Shown: piece after piece, positions 52,916 to 62,512 of the stretch
Position numbering within the stretch: the stretch's first letter is position 1
Layout: the number at the start of each line of letters is the position of its first letter
The notes under the pieces: model-generated
The model's input: the letters and a program-made list of their open reading frames with translations, nothing else
Database searches by the model: none
What the model was told of the DNA's origin: nothing
Assembly (NCBI GenBank): GCA_013397935.1
Contig: VZRN01004245.1
Location: 622,638 to 686,637, forward strand
Direction of reading: 5' to 3'
DNA length: 64,000 nt
Origin: Dasyornis broadbenti
Lineage: Eukaryota > Chordata > Aves > Passeriformes > Dasyornithidae
Program-made: the position numbers and the translations under genes

Positions 52916-53198
52916 TTACACAGATTTCCTCCTCTTCCCAAACACGTTGTTGATTAACTTGGCCATCGACCTGGATCCACTCGGTCGCCTCTTTTCCTTC
53001 CCTTTGAAATTGGAAGTGACGTTCCTCAGGACTTTGGTGAACATTGTCACAACTTCCTGATAATGTTCTGCTGCAGACAGTTCACAGAACTGGCATTTGT
53101 TGTCCATTGCCAGCTTCTGCCCTTCGTCCCAGCCGACTTCCCTCATGTGGCATAAATCCTGCTTATTGCCAACCAAAAATATTGAGGACTCGACCATT
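52916..53198 (-). CDS. RERGL: RERGL terminal coding exon 5 (G4, G5, basic tail)
   Basis: The acceptor is TTTCATTTCAG. The exon first completes a Lys codon, then reads MVESSIFLVGNKQDLCH. It carries the guanine-specificity motif NKQD and the G5 motif CELSAAE. The tail is rich in Lys and Arg (KGKEKRRPSGS, then SMAKLINNVFGKRRKSV) before TAA. There is no cysteine in the last residues, so classical prenylation is not expected. The ATG at 53197 is internal, not a start. Confidence 0.95.
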
Positions 53199-56100
53199 CT
53201 GAAATGAAAAAGGTTCCAATTAGAGAGTAGATTTGTTATAATGCCATGTTGTATATTCAGTGTGTATGAAAAATATGAATATTAAGGTTAATAGGCTTTG
53301 CAAAAAAAACCAGAAAGAACCACCCAGCCCCACAGCCTTGCCAGGAATAATTCTAGTTTTCCATTTCCAAGGATGTTCCAGACAAGCTATTCTCTACCAG
53401 TGGATTTTCTTTTTTTTTTTTTCTCTACTCAATGAATTAATGAATTTTTAATCCACTGGTCTTTTCATACTCTGTGCTGCTGAGTACATTGTCAGCACCT
53501 GGACTTCATGACGAAGCAACCTGATCATCATCTCCATTTGCAGGCAACAGAATAGAGCCCAAGAGATACATCAGTGTCAGTGGCATAACTCAGAAGGAAG
53601 CTCAGGAAAATTAATTCCAAGCTTCTGCTAAAATTATTCCTTTCAGAGAAACCTTAATTAAGAAAGTTCAGCAGTAAAAAACAGACAGAAAAGTGGGTTT
53701 TTTTACTCCACTTCTAATAAAAGAAAAGGATTTCACTCTTTTATTTAGAAAGCACCTCAGCTGACGGATGCAGGAGCACACATCACCACCATCCACACTC
53801 ACACCTGCAGTTCTGGTAGTTCTTTTTGAAAGCAGCTCCTTTTTTCTCACCGTATGGTCCCCCATGCGCACAAACAATGTTGGGATCACTGCTAAAGGCA
53901 CTTTAGGAGACATTTGTGGCATTACTTTCTTTTACTGCGGGAAATGCTTTCTTCAACCCCCATTTCGGAGCATCTCCATTGGTAGTTGAGTGGGAGAGTA
54001 AAAGCACAGGCTTTCACCTGTATAAATCGTGGCAGATTTGTGGCAAACATTTAAATATTAGTTGCGTAAGAGACAAGAACAAAAATCCTGATGTACTTGG
54101 GTTTGGATTCAGTCGAACAGATTGAAATTTGACTCGCATTTTACCTTCCTGTACCTTCTTGCTGTCATTGTGTTGTGTCACTTCGATGCTGCTGGATTTT
54201 AATTGCCACGAGGACGCCTGCAAGCTCACAGAAATGTTCCCAGCTTTTCTCTATGTTTGCTGAGGGGAAAAAGGGTAAATAATGCCACTTACTTTTTACA
54301 AACTCCTACGTGAGACTCTCGGATCCTGTAGAGCAGCGCTTTCGCAAATGCAAACGAAGCTCTGTCACTGATGTCATAAACGATGATGAATCCATCAGCC
54401 CAGTGCAGCTCATCCGTGAGGGAGCGCTTCCCCCACTGGGGCTGAAAGAAGTTCAAGTTCACATGGAAAAGGAATTGTTACTTTTGTCACTTCTCAGCAT
54501 TTTCTGTGTCACCGTGAATGTGAGAACGTTGTACCCTTTATTGCAGGAGATGGTCGATAGCTCTGGGTGCTGGCATTGAATTGAGGTGAGTACTGCTCCA
54601 ACAGCCTGATCAATAGCCACCACTAACGATGGCACTCTGGATCACTGGCACGTTCATTATGAAACCTCTGCACTTTGTTTAAGCAGTAGAATTCCACAAT
54701 CTGTTCAGCCATTGCTCGTGCTGAACATTCTGCAGGTTTACATGAGAACGAAACACACAGGAGCCATCAATACTTGTATTTTCTTATTCTAGCTCTGGTT
54801 TGCGTGCAACTAATATTCTAACTACAGAAAGCTTAATGATTTTCTTCATTTGTTTTGTTTCATCTTTGAATTGTTCAAGTTTCAAATGCTAATTACCCCT
54901 ACGTTAAATTTCTGGAGAGACAGGGAAAAAAACCTTCTTTCAATCTGCAGTTGAGTTTAATAAAACGAGTGACAAAAGCCACTCAAGTGGTAATAGGGTT
55001 ATACTAATCCTTGACTCCCTTCACACCAAGAAACTGTCACACTTCTGACTCCCAGAAAGCAACAGCTGTAAGCTGCCCCATTAAGCATAGGAATGTGATT
55101 TCAAAACAATTTAAAATTAGATAATCTCTGCACATGATTTGGCAGCAGCAAGCAAGACCTAAAATAGATAAAATACTGGGTGCTGATCAGGAAAAATGAA
55201 AATTAAAAACAATTTACTTCTCCTCTGTGGAGAACCCATCTTGAATAGAAAACTGAGGACTTTTAAGCTGGTCCCTTATGTGCTTTGCTACTTGTGGTGT
55301 GTGATCTCTGCTGCCATCCCGCCGTGGTTGCCCTGAATAGCTCAGCACCAGGGCAGCACCGCAGCAGCAGAAACATCTGGACTGGAAAAGGTGTCATTTA
55401 CCAGGAGGGATGATAACAGTGCCGGCAGGGAAGGGGGATGAATGAGAAAAAAAGGTGAAACAAGTTCCCAAAACTGTCTAAAGTCTTCAGCATTTTTAAT
55501 GGAAGATTTTTAATGTTTTGGAGAGTGTGCAGCAGGTTTAGGGGCAGGAAAGGTGACCTGTGTGTCTCCCAGCTGAATGAAGGGACAGCCAACTTTGCAG
55601 AACAGGGCTCCAGCTGCTAGAGGGAAGCGTCACGGGGCAGGAAGACTTTGGGAAGCAGAAACAAAAATGGCAACTCCTCCTTTCCCTGTCTGGTCCAAAA
55701 AGGAACCCAAAAGGGAACTTGGAGAGCCAACGTGATCAGCCAGACAGACCTAGGTCTGCATGTGTTATACAGAACCTGAGGTTCTCCATTCCTGTAAATT
55801 AATTAAATTAATACAAAACTTTATTTCAGAGAGGTTTACTGTGATTAAATTTTAATTGTCCATGTGTACAAGCTGCATTATGGCTTTCCTTGGAAAAGGA
55901 AATTGTTCTGTGAGTGCAAACTTCTTTCCCCTATTCCTGCCAAATTCTTACCTGGGAACAAGGGTCATAAATTTCCAGCTGTATCTGCCTCCCGTCCAGG
56001 CACAAGTGTTTAGTGTAGATGCATTCTAAAAGACAGACATCATCCAAAAAAAAAAAAATAAAAAAAAATCAGTGTTACTGACTGGGGACAACAGTGAAAA

Positions 56101-58554
56101 GAAAAGGCAGCAACAGTGAAATCTGATAATACTGAGGATTTCTTGGGTACTGGTTGTTTGGTTGGTTTCTCAAGGGGTTTAGAATTTTTTGTCTCTGATC
56201 TGGCTTTTTTTTGTTTTGTTTTGTTTTGCAGATGAGGAGAGTTGTTTGGGGTTTGGGTTTTTTTTGTTGTTTGTTTGTTTGATGGTTCGTTTTGTGGGTT
56301 TTGTTTCGTTGTTGTTCTTTTTGTAGTGTTGTTGACTGCTTGTTTGCTTTTTTTTGTTTTGTTTTATTTGAACACACTCTGGCAACAAACCTATTTAATT
56401 TTGCACCAACCAACCCCTTCGGCAGACCGACACCGTCTCACTGTGGTGTTCCCATCAAAGTTCAGGTAAATGAATGCTTTCAGACCCTCCCATTCCTCTT
56501 CCAAAATGCAGGCGAGGAGGATACACAACCCTCACCATCAGCTTGATACCAGGGCTTGGGATTATAAAAGCAGTCAGGCAGACCACGAGTAGTTCTGATT
56601 CTACACAGAAGTCATTATTTAGCAATAATATTTATTTACCATGGCATCCGGCGCTTTAAGAGTTCTCATACTGGGCAGCATCAGACCAAGAGCATTTACA
56701 GGATCATGGCCTTAGGATCTGCTCCAAAAATATTTCTGTAGTGTCAGTTCTCAGATTTAGGACTCTCCACCAGCACCGGCAACTCTGGGAACTCTACTGC
56801 AGACACACCATCGCTATTATTTTAAGCAGGAGGATGTTTTAAGCAAGTGTAACCAGTTTATGGTTGCCAAGAGTCTTTCTACACTATCATTTGTCATTTT
56901 CTGAATGGCAGAGACCAGAATTGGTGTTGTCACTACACAAAACACACTTAAAACTGTGTAATGAGGGATGGCTCTGATCTCTGGAACTCAGCATCTTCAG
57001 CATTCTTCATGCACATTTTAAGAGTTCCTCTGAGGATAAACTATCAGTCCCAGGCATCTCAGGGTATAAAATCTACAGCCCCCTTGTTTGTTTCCCTAAT
57101 TAAACAAAATTTTAGTGATTATTTTGACTCCACTAACAGTGGCATGACCTTTATTTTACCACGCCTGATCCCACTTTCCTCATCTCTAGAAACAGTGCTA
57201 AACTTGTCTTCCAACAAACATTTGTTAACAAATGGAAATGTTCTGAGGGTCTGACGTGCCTTTTCCAGGACTTGCAGTACTGGAGGCTCAGAGCAGGGAA
57301 ACCTGGTTTTAGTTGTAGGTGGCTTGGAACACACATGGACCACAGAGAGCACGATAAAATTTACATTTAGCTTAGAACTAAAGCAGCCAGCTGGGACACA
57401 AACTGTGTGTTCGCTCTACGTATACGAACAAGAATTATTAGAGCATATATGTACAACTGTAACTCTTCAGAATAAATTCACTTGGATATATTCAGTACAA
57501 TTCAGCTTGGTACTTCTTTTTTTGTTGTTATTTATGGATCACTAGAAGCTATTCTGATTCCGGTGGGGGAAAAAAAATTTTAAAAGTGTGGAGAGATTCC
57601 TTCACTTTAGCAGGGAGAGTGAGGTGGGTGGCAATCTCTGTGCCTGGTTAAGTTTTGGGACTTCTGCCACAGCAGCTGGGGTGGCAGCACTCTTCCAAAG
57701 TTACTTGTGTATCAGCTGAACAGCGTTTCCACCCGGGATGTAAAAGTCCAAGTCCTGCTTTGCCACCTTCCAATACCATAGAAGTATCTTAAGGACCAGA
57801 TACTCGTTCTGGCACAAATGTGACACAAATTCTATCCTGTGTGCAGCGAGGCTTTCCCCAAAGCCACCAACCCAGCGCCATTCCTGCTTCACTGAGGACT
57901 CCGCGTTGTGCTTTGATGAACCACCAGTGCCGCATTAACAACCTGCTTCCCCTCTCCCCCGGAGCCCAGGAGGGGGGATATTCAGTAGAGCAGGAGTTGG
58001 GGTTTTCCTCCGCTCTATTCCTTTACTGTCTCCATCTCCTCTCTGATGGAGCTGCCCATGACCCGCACTCGCAGCCCGGCTCTCCTGCGCTCCCCAGCCG
58101 CTGCTTCGCTGCTTCGCGAGGAGCAGCTCCCCAGCCCCGAGCCCGGAGCTCTGCGCTTCCCAGCGATTTCTGCCCCGCCACCCGCGCCGCCTTCTCCCCT
58201 CCCCAGGGCTCCCACTCAGCCAGGACACCCAAATCTCGAAAAGTTCTGCGACACCGCGCTTTTATCCCATTTCTCCATCAAATGAGTCGCATCTGGCGCT
58301 CCCAGGGGAGTCCTCCCTCCCTCCATCCCTGCCTCGGTGCCTCCCCGCGGCGCTCACCGGCGTTGGACGCGTACTCCCCGATGAAGCGCCGGGTCAGGAA
58401 CCGCACGGCCAGCGCTGCGGGAGAGAAGCAGAGCCAGCTTTAGCGGGGCCGCACCTTCCCCTTCCACCAAACCCGAGGCTCTCCCGGCTTTCCCCCCCTT
58501 ACCCGACTTGCCGGCTCCGCTGCCGCCCAGCACGGCCACCTTCACCTCGGCCAT
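52916..58554 (-). CDS. RERGL: RERG-like small Ras-family protein (five coding exons)
   Basis: Coding exons in transcript order are 58554-58503, 58414-58358, 56025-55952, 54441-54293 and 53198-52916. Every junction has a GT donor and AG acceptor. The lengths 52, 57, 74, 149 and 283 nt sum to 615 nt, giving 204 residues plus a TAA stop; my memory of human RERGL is about 205. Using Ras-like numbering, the P-loop is GGSGAGKS (10-17), F28 is kept, G3 is DPCSQ (57-61), G4 is NKQD (122-125) and G5 is SAA (152-154). The tail ends in FGKRRKSV and lacks a CAAX prenylation box. I recognise the tail and the LHWADGF and YDISDR motifs as RERGL rather than RERG or RASL11. RERG relatives are Ras-superfamily GTPases; the cellular role of RERGL is poorly defined, with reported smooth-muscle expression. 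The sequence shows no break or frameshift. Orthology is inferred from remembered sequence. Confidence 0.95.
53199..54292 (-). other. RERGL intron 4 (1,094 bp)
   Basis: GTAAGT to CAG, phase 2. Apart from a possible MIR relic and a T run at 53410-53422, nothing else is recognised. Confidence 0.85.
53525..53608 (-). mobile_element. Possible MIR core fragment inside RERGL intron 4
   Basis: The stretch with CATTTGCAGGCAACAGAATA and then GTCAGTGGCATAACTCAGAA resembles the MIR core on the reverse strand. The match is loose and part of the core is missing. Confidence 0.35.
54293..54441 (-). CDS. RERGL: RERGL coding exon 4 (core G-domain)
   Basis: The acceptor is TTCTTTCAG and the donor GTAAGT. The 149-nt exon encodes residues 62-110 plus two bases, including ELHWADGFIIVYDISDR and FAFAKALLYRIRE. 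These match the Ras-fold beta-4/alpha-3 segment and my memory of human RERGL. The intron that follows is phase 2. Confidence 0.94.
54442..55951 (-). other. RERGL intron 3 (1,510 bp)
   Basis: GTAAGA to CAG, phase 0, positioned right after the G3 glutamine codon. No repeat or nested gene was recognised. Confidence 0.88.
55952..56025 (-). CDS. RERGL: RERGL coding exon 3 (beta-2/beta-3 and G3 motif)
   Basis: The acceptor is TTTTAG and the donor GTAAGA. The 74-nt exon completes a split Glu codon and encodes CIYTKHLCLDGRQ, IQLEIYDPCSQ. D57 and Q61 of the G3 motif are present, but the usual A59-G60 pair is Cys-Ser. The exon ends exactly after Q61 (phase 0). Confidence 0.93.
56026..58357 (-). other. 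RERGL intron 2 (2,332 bp)
   Basis: GTGAGC to TAG, phase 1. It holds a T/G-rich low-complexity tract at about 56205-56370. Its first few hundred bases are GC-rich as part of the promoter island. Confidence 0.85.
56205..56370 (+). repeat. (TTTTG/TTTG)n low-complexity tract in RERGL intron 2
   Basis: Runs of TTTTG and TTTG broken by a non-repetitive stretch at about 56228-56255. Frames crossing it encode only biased peptides and are not genes. Confidence 0.8.
58358..58414 (-). CDS. RERGL: RERGL coding exon 2 (switch I region)
   Basis: This 57-nt exon is flanked by a CCCGCAG acceptor and a GTGAGC donor. It encodes A-LAVRFLTRRFIGEYASNA. The motif VRFLTxRFIGEY is typical of the RERG/RERGL/RASL group. 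The residue at the Ras T35 position is Asn (Y32-A33-S34-N35). Intron 1, which separates it from exon 1, is only 88 bp. The intron after it is phase 1. Confidence 0.92.
58415..58502 (-). other. RERGL intron 1 (88 bp)
   Basis: GTAAGG to CCCGCAG, phase 1, GC-rich, inserted one base after the P-loop serine codon. Confidence 0.9.
58503..58554 (-). CDS. RERGL: RERGL coding exon 1 (P-loop)
   Basis: It starts at ATG 58554 with G at -3 and G at +4, a good translation context. It encodes MAEVKVAVLGGSGAGKS plus one base of the next codon, so the following intron is phase 1. The donor reads GTAAGG on the minus strand at 58502-58497. This exon holds the whole phosphate-binding loop. Reading past the donor gives a long GC-rich frame to 58354 that is intron read-through, not protein. 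Confidence 0.93.
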
Positions 58555-58620
58555 TCCGCCGCCGCCGCGCCGCCCCAGCCGCCTCCGAGCCTTTAAAAAG
58601 CGCCTCCGGCGCCACCGCCC

Positions 58621-58641
58621 CGCATCCCGCATCCCGCATCC
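58621..58641 (+). repeat. Three copies of a 7-bp CGCATCC tandem repeat
   Basis: The unit CGCATCC occurs three times head to tail. On the gene strand each copy supplies an ATG (58639, 58632 and 58625), one in each frame relative to the RERGL start. The copy at 58632 is in frame and would add 26 residues rich in Arg and Gly. The copy at 58625 opens an 11-codon uORF ending in TAA at 58593. Confidence 0.85.
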
Positions 58642-59013
58642 CGCCCCTCCCGGCTCCCCGCCCGCCGGCGCCGAGGGAGGTGCAGCTTCTCAGCTTCCGA
58701 GAGGCGCCTTCCTCCTCATCCTCCTCGCCACGAGTGCTCCGGTGTCGTCCCCAGCCCGCCGCACAAACTTTCTGCAGGTCGCCTTCCTCGCCTCCTTCCT
58801 CTCCTCCTTCCTCCTCCTCCCCTCAGTGCGCTCAGGAAGAAGGAAAAAAGAGAAGGAGAAAACGAGCGGGATGTTTTCTGGTTTTGCGCTAAGTTTGTTT
58901 TGCAGGCTTGTAATCGTTTTATACCAGGAATATGAAAGTGAAGAAACTAAAGAGATTTTTTTTTTCTTCTTTTAAGTGTTTCTGGAGGTAACTGGCTATC
59001 AAAAATAAAAAAC

Positions 59014-59024
59014 TTTTTTTTTTT

Positions 59025-59057
<33 letters not shown>

Positions 59058-59069
59058 NTTTTTTTTTTT
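59014..59069. repeat. Poly-T tract with one G and one N
   Basis: Fifty-six bases of nearly pure T. The N at 59058 shows the run length is unreliable. Confidence 0.9.
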
Positions 59070-59275
59070 GGTTTGTGCTTGTCTGGTGTTCTCCACCCCA
59101 GGTTTCAAAACTCCCGTCACTCAAAAAAAGCTCTGATCTTGTAAAAACCTTCTGTGGGCCTGCCTTTTGATGCCTGAGAATGTTTTTATTGAATTTAAAT
59201 TGAAAGTTATGTGGTGTGTGGTGATCACTAGGAAAACCAGACCGTAATGAACTTTGAAACGGATTGAAGAGCAAT

Positions 59276-59351
59276 CAGTTTACTGATTAAAGTTTAGGGC
59301 TGGAGTAAAAACTGTAAAGTTTTTACAGTTTACTGTTAAAGTTTAGGGCTG
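59276..59351. repeat. Direct duplication flanking a 9-bp hairpin
   Basis: The segment from CAGTTTACTG to TTTAGGGCTG occurs at 59276-59302 and again at 59326-59351 with one A missing. Between them GTAAAAACT (59305-59313) is complementary to AGTTTTTAC (59318-59326). Confidence 0.93.
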
Positions 59352-60894
59352 AAAATGACACCCAGCCCATTTCTGCTGTGATGACAAATGCTTTTAAGTG
59401 GCCTCCGATATTTGTTGAGTCCACATCATGACGAAAGCCTTGCTGAAAGTTCTTAAACAAGTCACAGGGAGATAAAGCATTGCTTGGATTTGCAGCATTT
59501 TAATCGTTCTGCACTAAAATGCCGACACTCATGTTCTTATGTCGAGTGAACACGTGAGATGTGCTGATCTGCAAGGGAAGTCAGGGCTTTCTGCATGGTG
59601 CTCGAGCTGGGAGTGCTGAGCTGCAATGCCTTGCCCTCTGCTTGGGGCCCTTCAAGTTTAATGTCAGCTCTCTCAAGAGTTGGGAGAGCCTTGAGGTTGC
59701 TTCCATGGTTTTAGAGATGAAGGGAGACTCCAGCTGAGCGTGCTCCTTGTCATTGTCGATTGTCCCCGCTCTCCAAATCAGATCTCGTGCATTTCTTGAT
59801 TGTAGATATATTCTGAAAAATCTGTGCCTTTGAACAGCATATATAAAGCAGAGGATGGGGTTTTTTTCCCCCAAGGCTTATCTTGCTATAAATCCATTAC
59901 TTGGATAATTAAGGGATGTGAGAAGGAGGGACACAGTTTCTTTTTAAAGATTTTGTGTTTCCTTACTGTATATTTAATTTTTTTTTTCTGTATTTGCCTG
60001 TGTTATATTTGTTAAAAATCTTTGTCTGTGAGTTACATGGCACCTCATACCGGTGTATTTTAGATTAGGTTTGTATTAGATCACAGCACAAATAAGCAAT
60101 TAATAAACCCTTAATTTCTGCTAGACTAGTGCAGCAAAGTTTAGAGTGCAGGAACTGTGTTATGGCCAACACTTATTAGAAGAATAAAAGTAGAAAATGA
60201 AAACAGTTAACGTTTACTCATAATTTGTTGCACAGTGGGAGATGTTCACTCTCCAAATACAATGTGCTAAATGTATCAGAACTTAAACATTGCAGGAAAA
60301 TACAGAGCCGTTTCTATCTCTGGAGTTGTCATGGTTCAGATCCAGGAAAACACTCAAGAAAAGATTTAATGTTAATCTTGAGCTAATAAAAAGTTGTTTA
60401 CATCCCACTCTACCCTCTGTTTCTTCCTGTGGATTCTTGTGATTTCCGTAGATATCAACCGTATGGTCTCGTAGCCCCTGACTGAACGGATCGGTTTGCT
60501 GATATGATATAAAAATAAACTTAAAAAAAAAAAGGTTTTGCATTCGGTTTTATCTTGAATCACTTAACTGAATTGACCCGACACGAACAGTGGGATAGAG
60601 AAGGATGTGGGAATATGTAGCCATGAGCAGGATGAAGGACACAGCTGCAACTTTCAGAAGTAGCCTGCAGTTGAAACAGCTTTAGAAGACTTGGGCAAAT
60701 TTTACATAAACAAGTCCCTGGGAGCAGCTTTTCTGCATCCCAAGTTTCTGAAAGCCTGAAAGTTCTATGTCTTTGAAAGATCATGGAGATTGGGATGTGT
60801 TTGATGATTGGAAAAAGATGAGTTTTGCACCCATCCTCAGGAAAAGCAGAGTATCTTATGGGAAGGGATCGTCTCCTCTGCTCAGTGTTCATTA

Positions 60895-61250
60895 GACCAT
60901 GCCTGGAAAACTCCTTGTGGTTTTGCCATCCCTCTCCCCATGGATGAGTGACTGGAGTAAGGTCAGAAAGGCTGCCAGGATGACAAGGGGCCTGGAGCAC
61001 TTGCCCTGTGATGAGAGGAACCTTTCAGCCCTCCAGCACTTATGAGGAGCTTGTTGAGGAGTTGAAACAGGGCCCTTGAGAGCGGTGCACGGCGGGAGGA
61101 CAAGAAACAGCAGGCTCAGGTTAAAAAGGGAGAGTTTCAGACGGGATATAAGGGAAGTCCTACCCACCATGAGGATGGTCAGACAGCCTAAGAAATTGCC
61201 CATCCTCACAGACGGGCTACGAGGACATGAACTGGTCGGTGCCATGAATT
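60895..61250 (+). mobile_element. CR1-type LINE 3' region, + orientation, worn
   Basis: GGATGACAAGGGGCCTGGAG, CACTTGCCCTGTGATGAGAG, GAGAGTTTCAGACGGGATAT and AGGGAAGTCCTACCCACCAT-GAGGATGG follow a CR1 layout (cctggagcacct, atgaggaaagg, ttccgtctcaatat, ttctttactgtgagggtg). It is more diverged than the other CR1 copies. Confidence 0.75.
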
Positions 61251-62454
61251 GATGAGTGAACCTTTGGCTGGAAGGGCTGTGATCAGCGTCACAAAGTCAC
61301 CAGGGGTGTACCCCAGTCATCAATAACAGGGCCAATGTGGTTTTACGCCCTCAATCACAACCTGGCAAATGGACAGAGTGTCTTGCTGTACCCCTATTTG
61401 ACGGCAAACTCAGTTGAATGTCCTTTAAAGTCCATTCCTGCTTCATTTATGATCGAGCCACGAAAAATATCTTTAAAAGATCTTGGAAGTCCTTTGAGGT
61501 ACTGTTATTGCAAGATGTAATCCACGTGAGAAGGTGCTGGGCGCTCCAAAATCCATCAGCCAGAACAGGCAATTCTTAACACCCGTTTGTGTGATTTTGC
61601 TCACGTTCTATAATGGGTTTGCGCTCTTTCAAAACAGTCCCAGAGAATCTGGAATTTGCAAGTAGAGTATAATCAGAGTTATTTATTAGTGCCTTGTAGT
61701 GGGTCATTCTAGTGAGAACACTCCAGTGCTTCTGAGCAGGGCTGCCTTGGAAAACTGGCAGTTACAACCCTGAGGTTTTTTAATGAGCCTCTGACTGTAA
61801 AGCTATGATTTGGCTTAAAATTTTATGGTCAGTTTTTCTAACTAAATGCATCGTATTTTCATTTAATACTACTTGATGTTTTACTAAGTGCAGTTTCATC
61901 AGAACAAGGTGCTTATGGTCCAAGTGTTAAGACAGAGTTCTACTGCAAATAAAAATGGTAACAAGTACATATTTTGGTTATGTTTTGTATGTAGATAAAA
62001 ACTGAGATTCTGAAGTGATTTTTACAATCCAAATTCCTACTAATAATTATATTGTTTATGTACTTTTTGCACTTTTCTCTGTTTGGGCAATGGAAATTGT
62101 TACAATTGAGCACGGCCAGCGTTACTTTCGGATTCTTACTAACGGTTTTGTTTTGCTTGGTGCAGTAGATAACGCAAACAGTTCAGGCCTAGAATTACTA
62201 ACTTAGAATCATTGCCATTAGAAATAAAACAAAAGGCATGGAATATTTCTCTTGGTCTGGAATCTCGTGGGAGCTGGTCCAACTTAGCTTCATCTTGATC
62301 GTACCACACTAAAAGTGTACCTGGAAAGGACCTGTTTGCAGCAGAGGAGATCTTGCACCTTTCTGGCTTGTAAACAGAAAGAGAAAACCACAGTGTGTTC
62401 ACAGAAAGCTTTTGGGTTTGGGTTGTATTTTGTTGGTTTTGTTTAGGGTTTTTG

Positions 62455-62512
62455 GTTTGGTTTGGTTTGCTTTGCTTTGCTTTGCTTTGGTTTGGTTTGG
62501 TTTGGTTTGGTG
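62455..62512 (+). repeat. Compound (TTTGG)n-(TTTGC)n-(TTTGG)n microsatellite
   Basis: Three TTTGG-type units, then four TTTGC-type units, then five TTTGG-type units in register. The frame through it (minus) is a low-complexity artefact. Confidence 0.9.

Larger units (their letters stand above)
58040..58870 (-). promoter_or_regulatory. GC-rich CpG-island-like promoter block of RERGL
   Basis: This block is dense in CG dinucleotides compared with the AT-rich flanks, and it covers exons 1 and 2. Upstream of the ATG it contains a 7-bp tandem repeat (58621-58641) and a long pyrimidine-rich run on the + strand (about 58785-58826). A TTTAAAAAG-type AT core at 58592-58600 is the only TATA-like site near the start. 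If used, it would leave a very short 5' UTR, so its role is doubtful. The promoter call is inferred from position and composition; the transcription start is not visible. Confidence 0.6.
58871..60894. other. Upstream intergenic region, no gene recognised
   Basis: It begins with a long poly-T tract (59014-59069) containing one N at 59058. A duplicated segment with a hairpin follows at 59276-59351, then unique AT-rich DNA. Confidence 0.5.

Noticed and set aside
53197..53197. The ATG at 53197 as the start of a 93-residue protein
   Set aside because: It is an internal Met of RERGL. A splice acceptor directly precedes it, and the protein would lack the P-loop.
56075..56413. Lys/Gln/Asn-rich frames over the T/G tract in intron 2
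   Set aside because: Translation of low-complexity DNA inside an intron.
57820..58443. A 207-codon + strand frame overlapping RERGL exon 2
   Set aside because: It lies in the GC-rich island, where stops are rare, is antisense to a real exon, and has a Pro/Ser/Arg-biased composition with no domain.
52916..58554. Assignment as RERG, RASL11A/B or RASL12 instead of RERGL
   Set aside because: RERG has a normal DTAGQ motif and a different C-terminus. The DPCSQ motif and the FGKRRKSV end match RERGL as remembered.
58354..58632. A single 92-codon minus frame starting at ATG 58632
   Set aside because: It reads through the exon 1 donor into intron 1. The protein after GKS is nonsense, while splicing at GTAAGG restores the Ras-family sequence.
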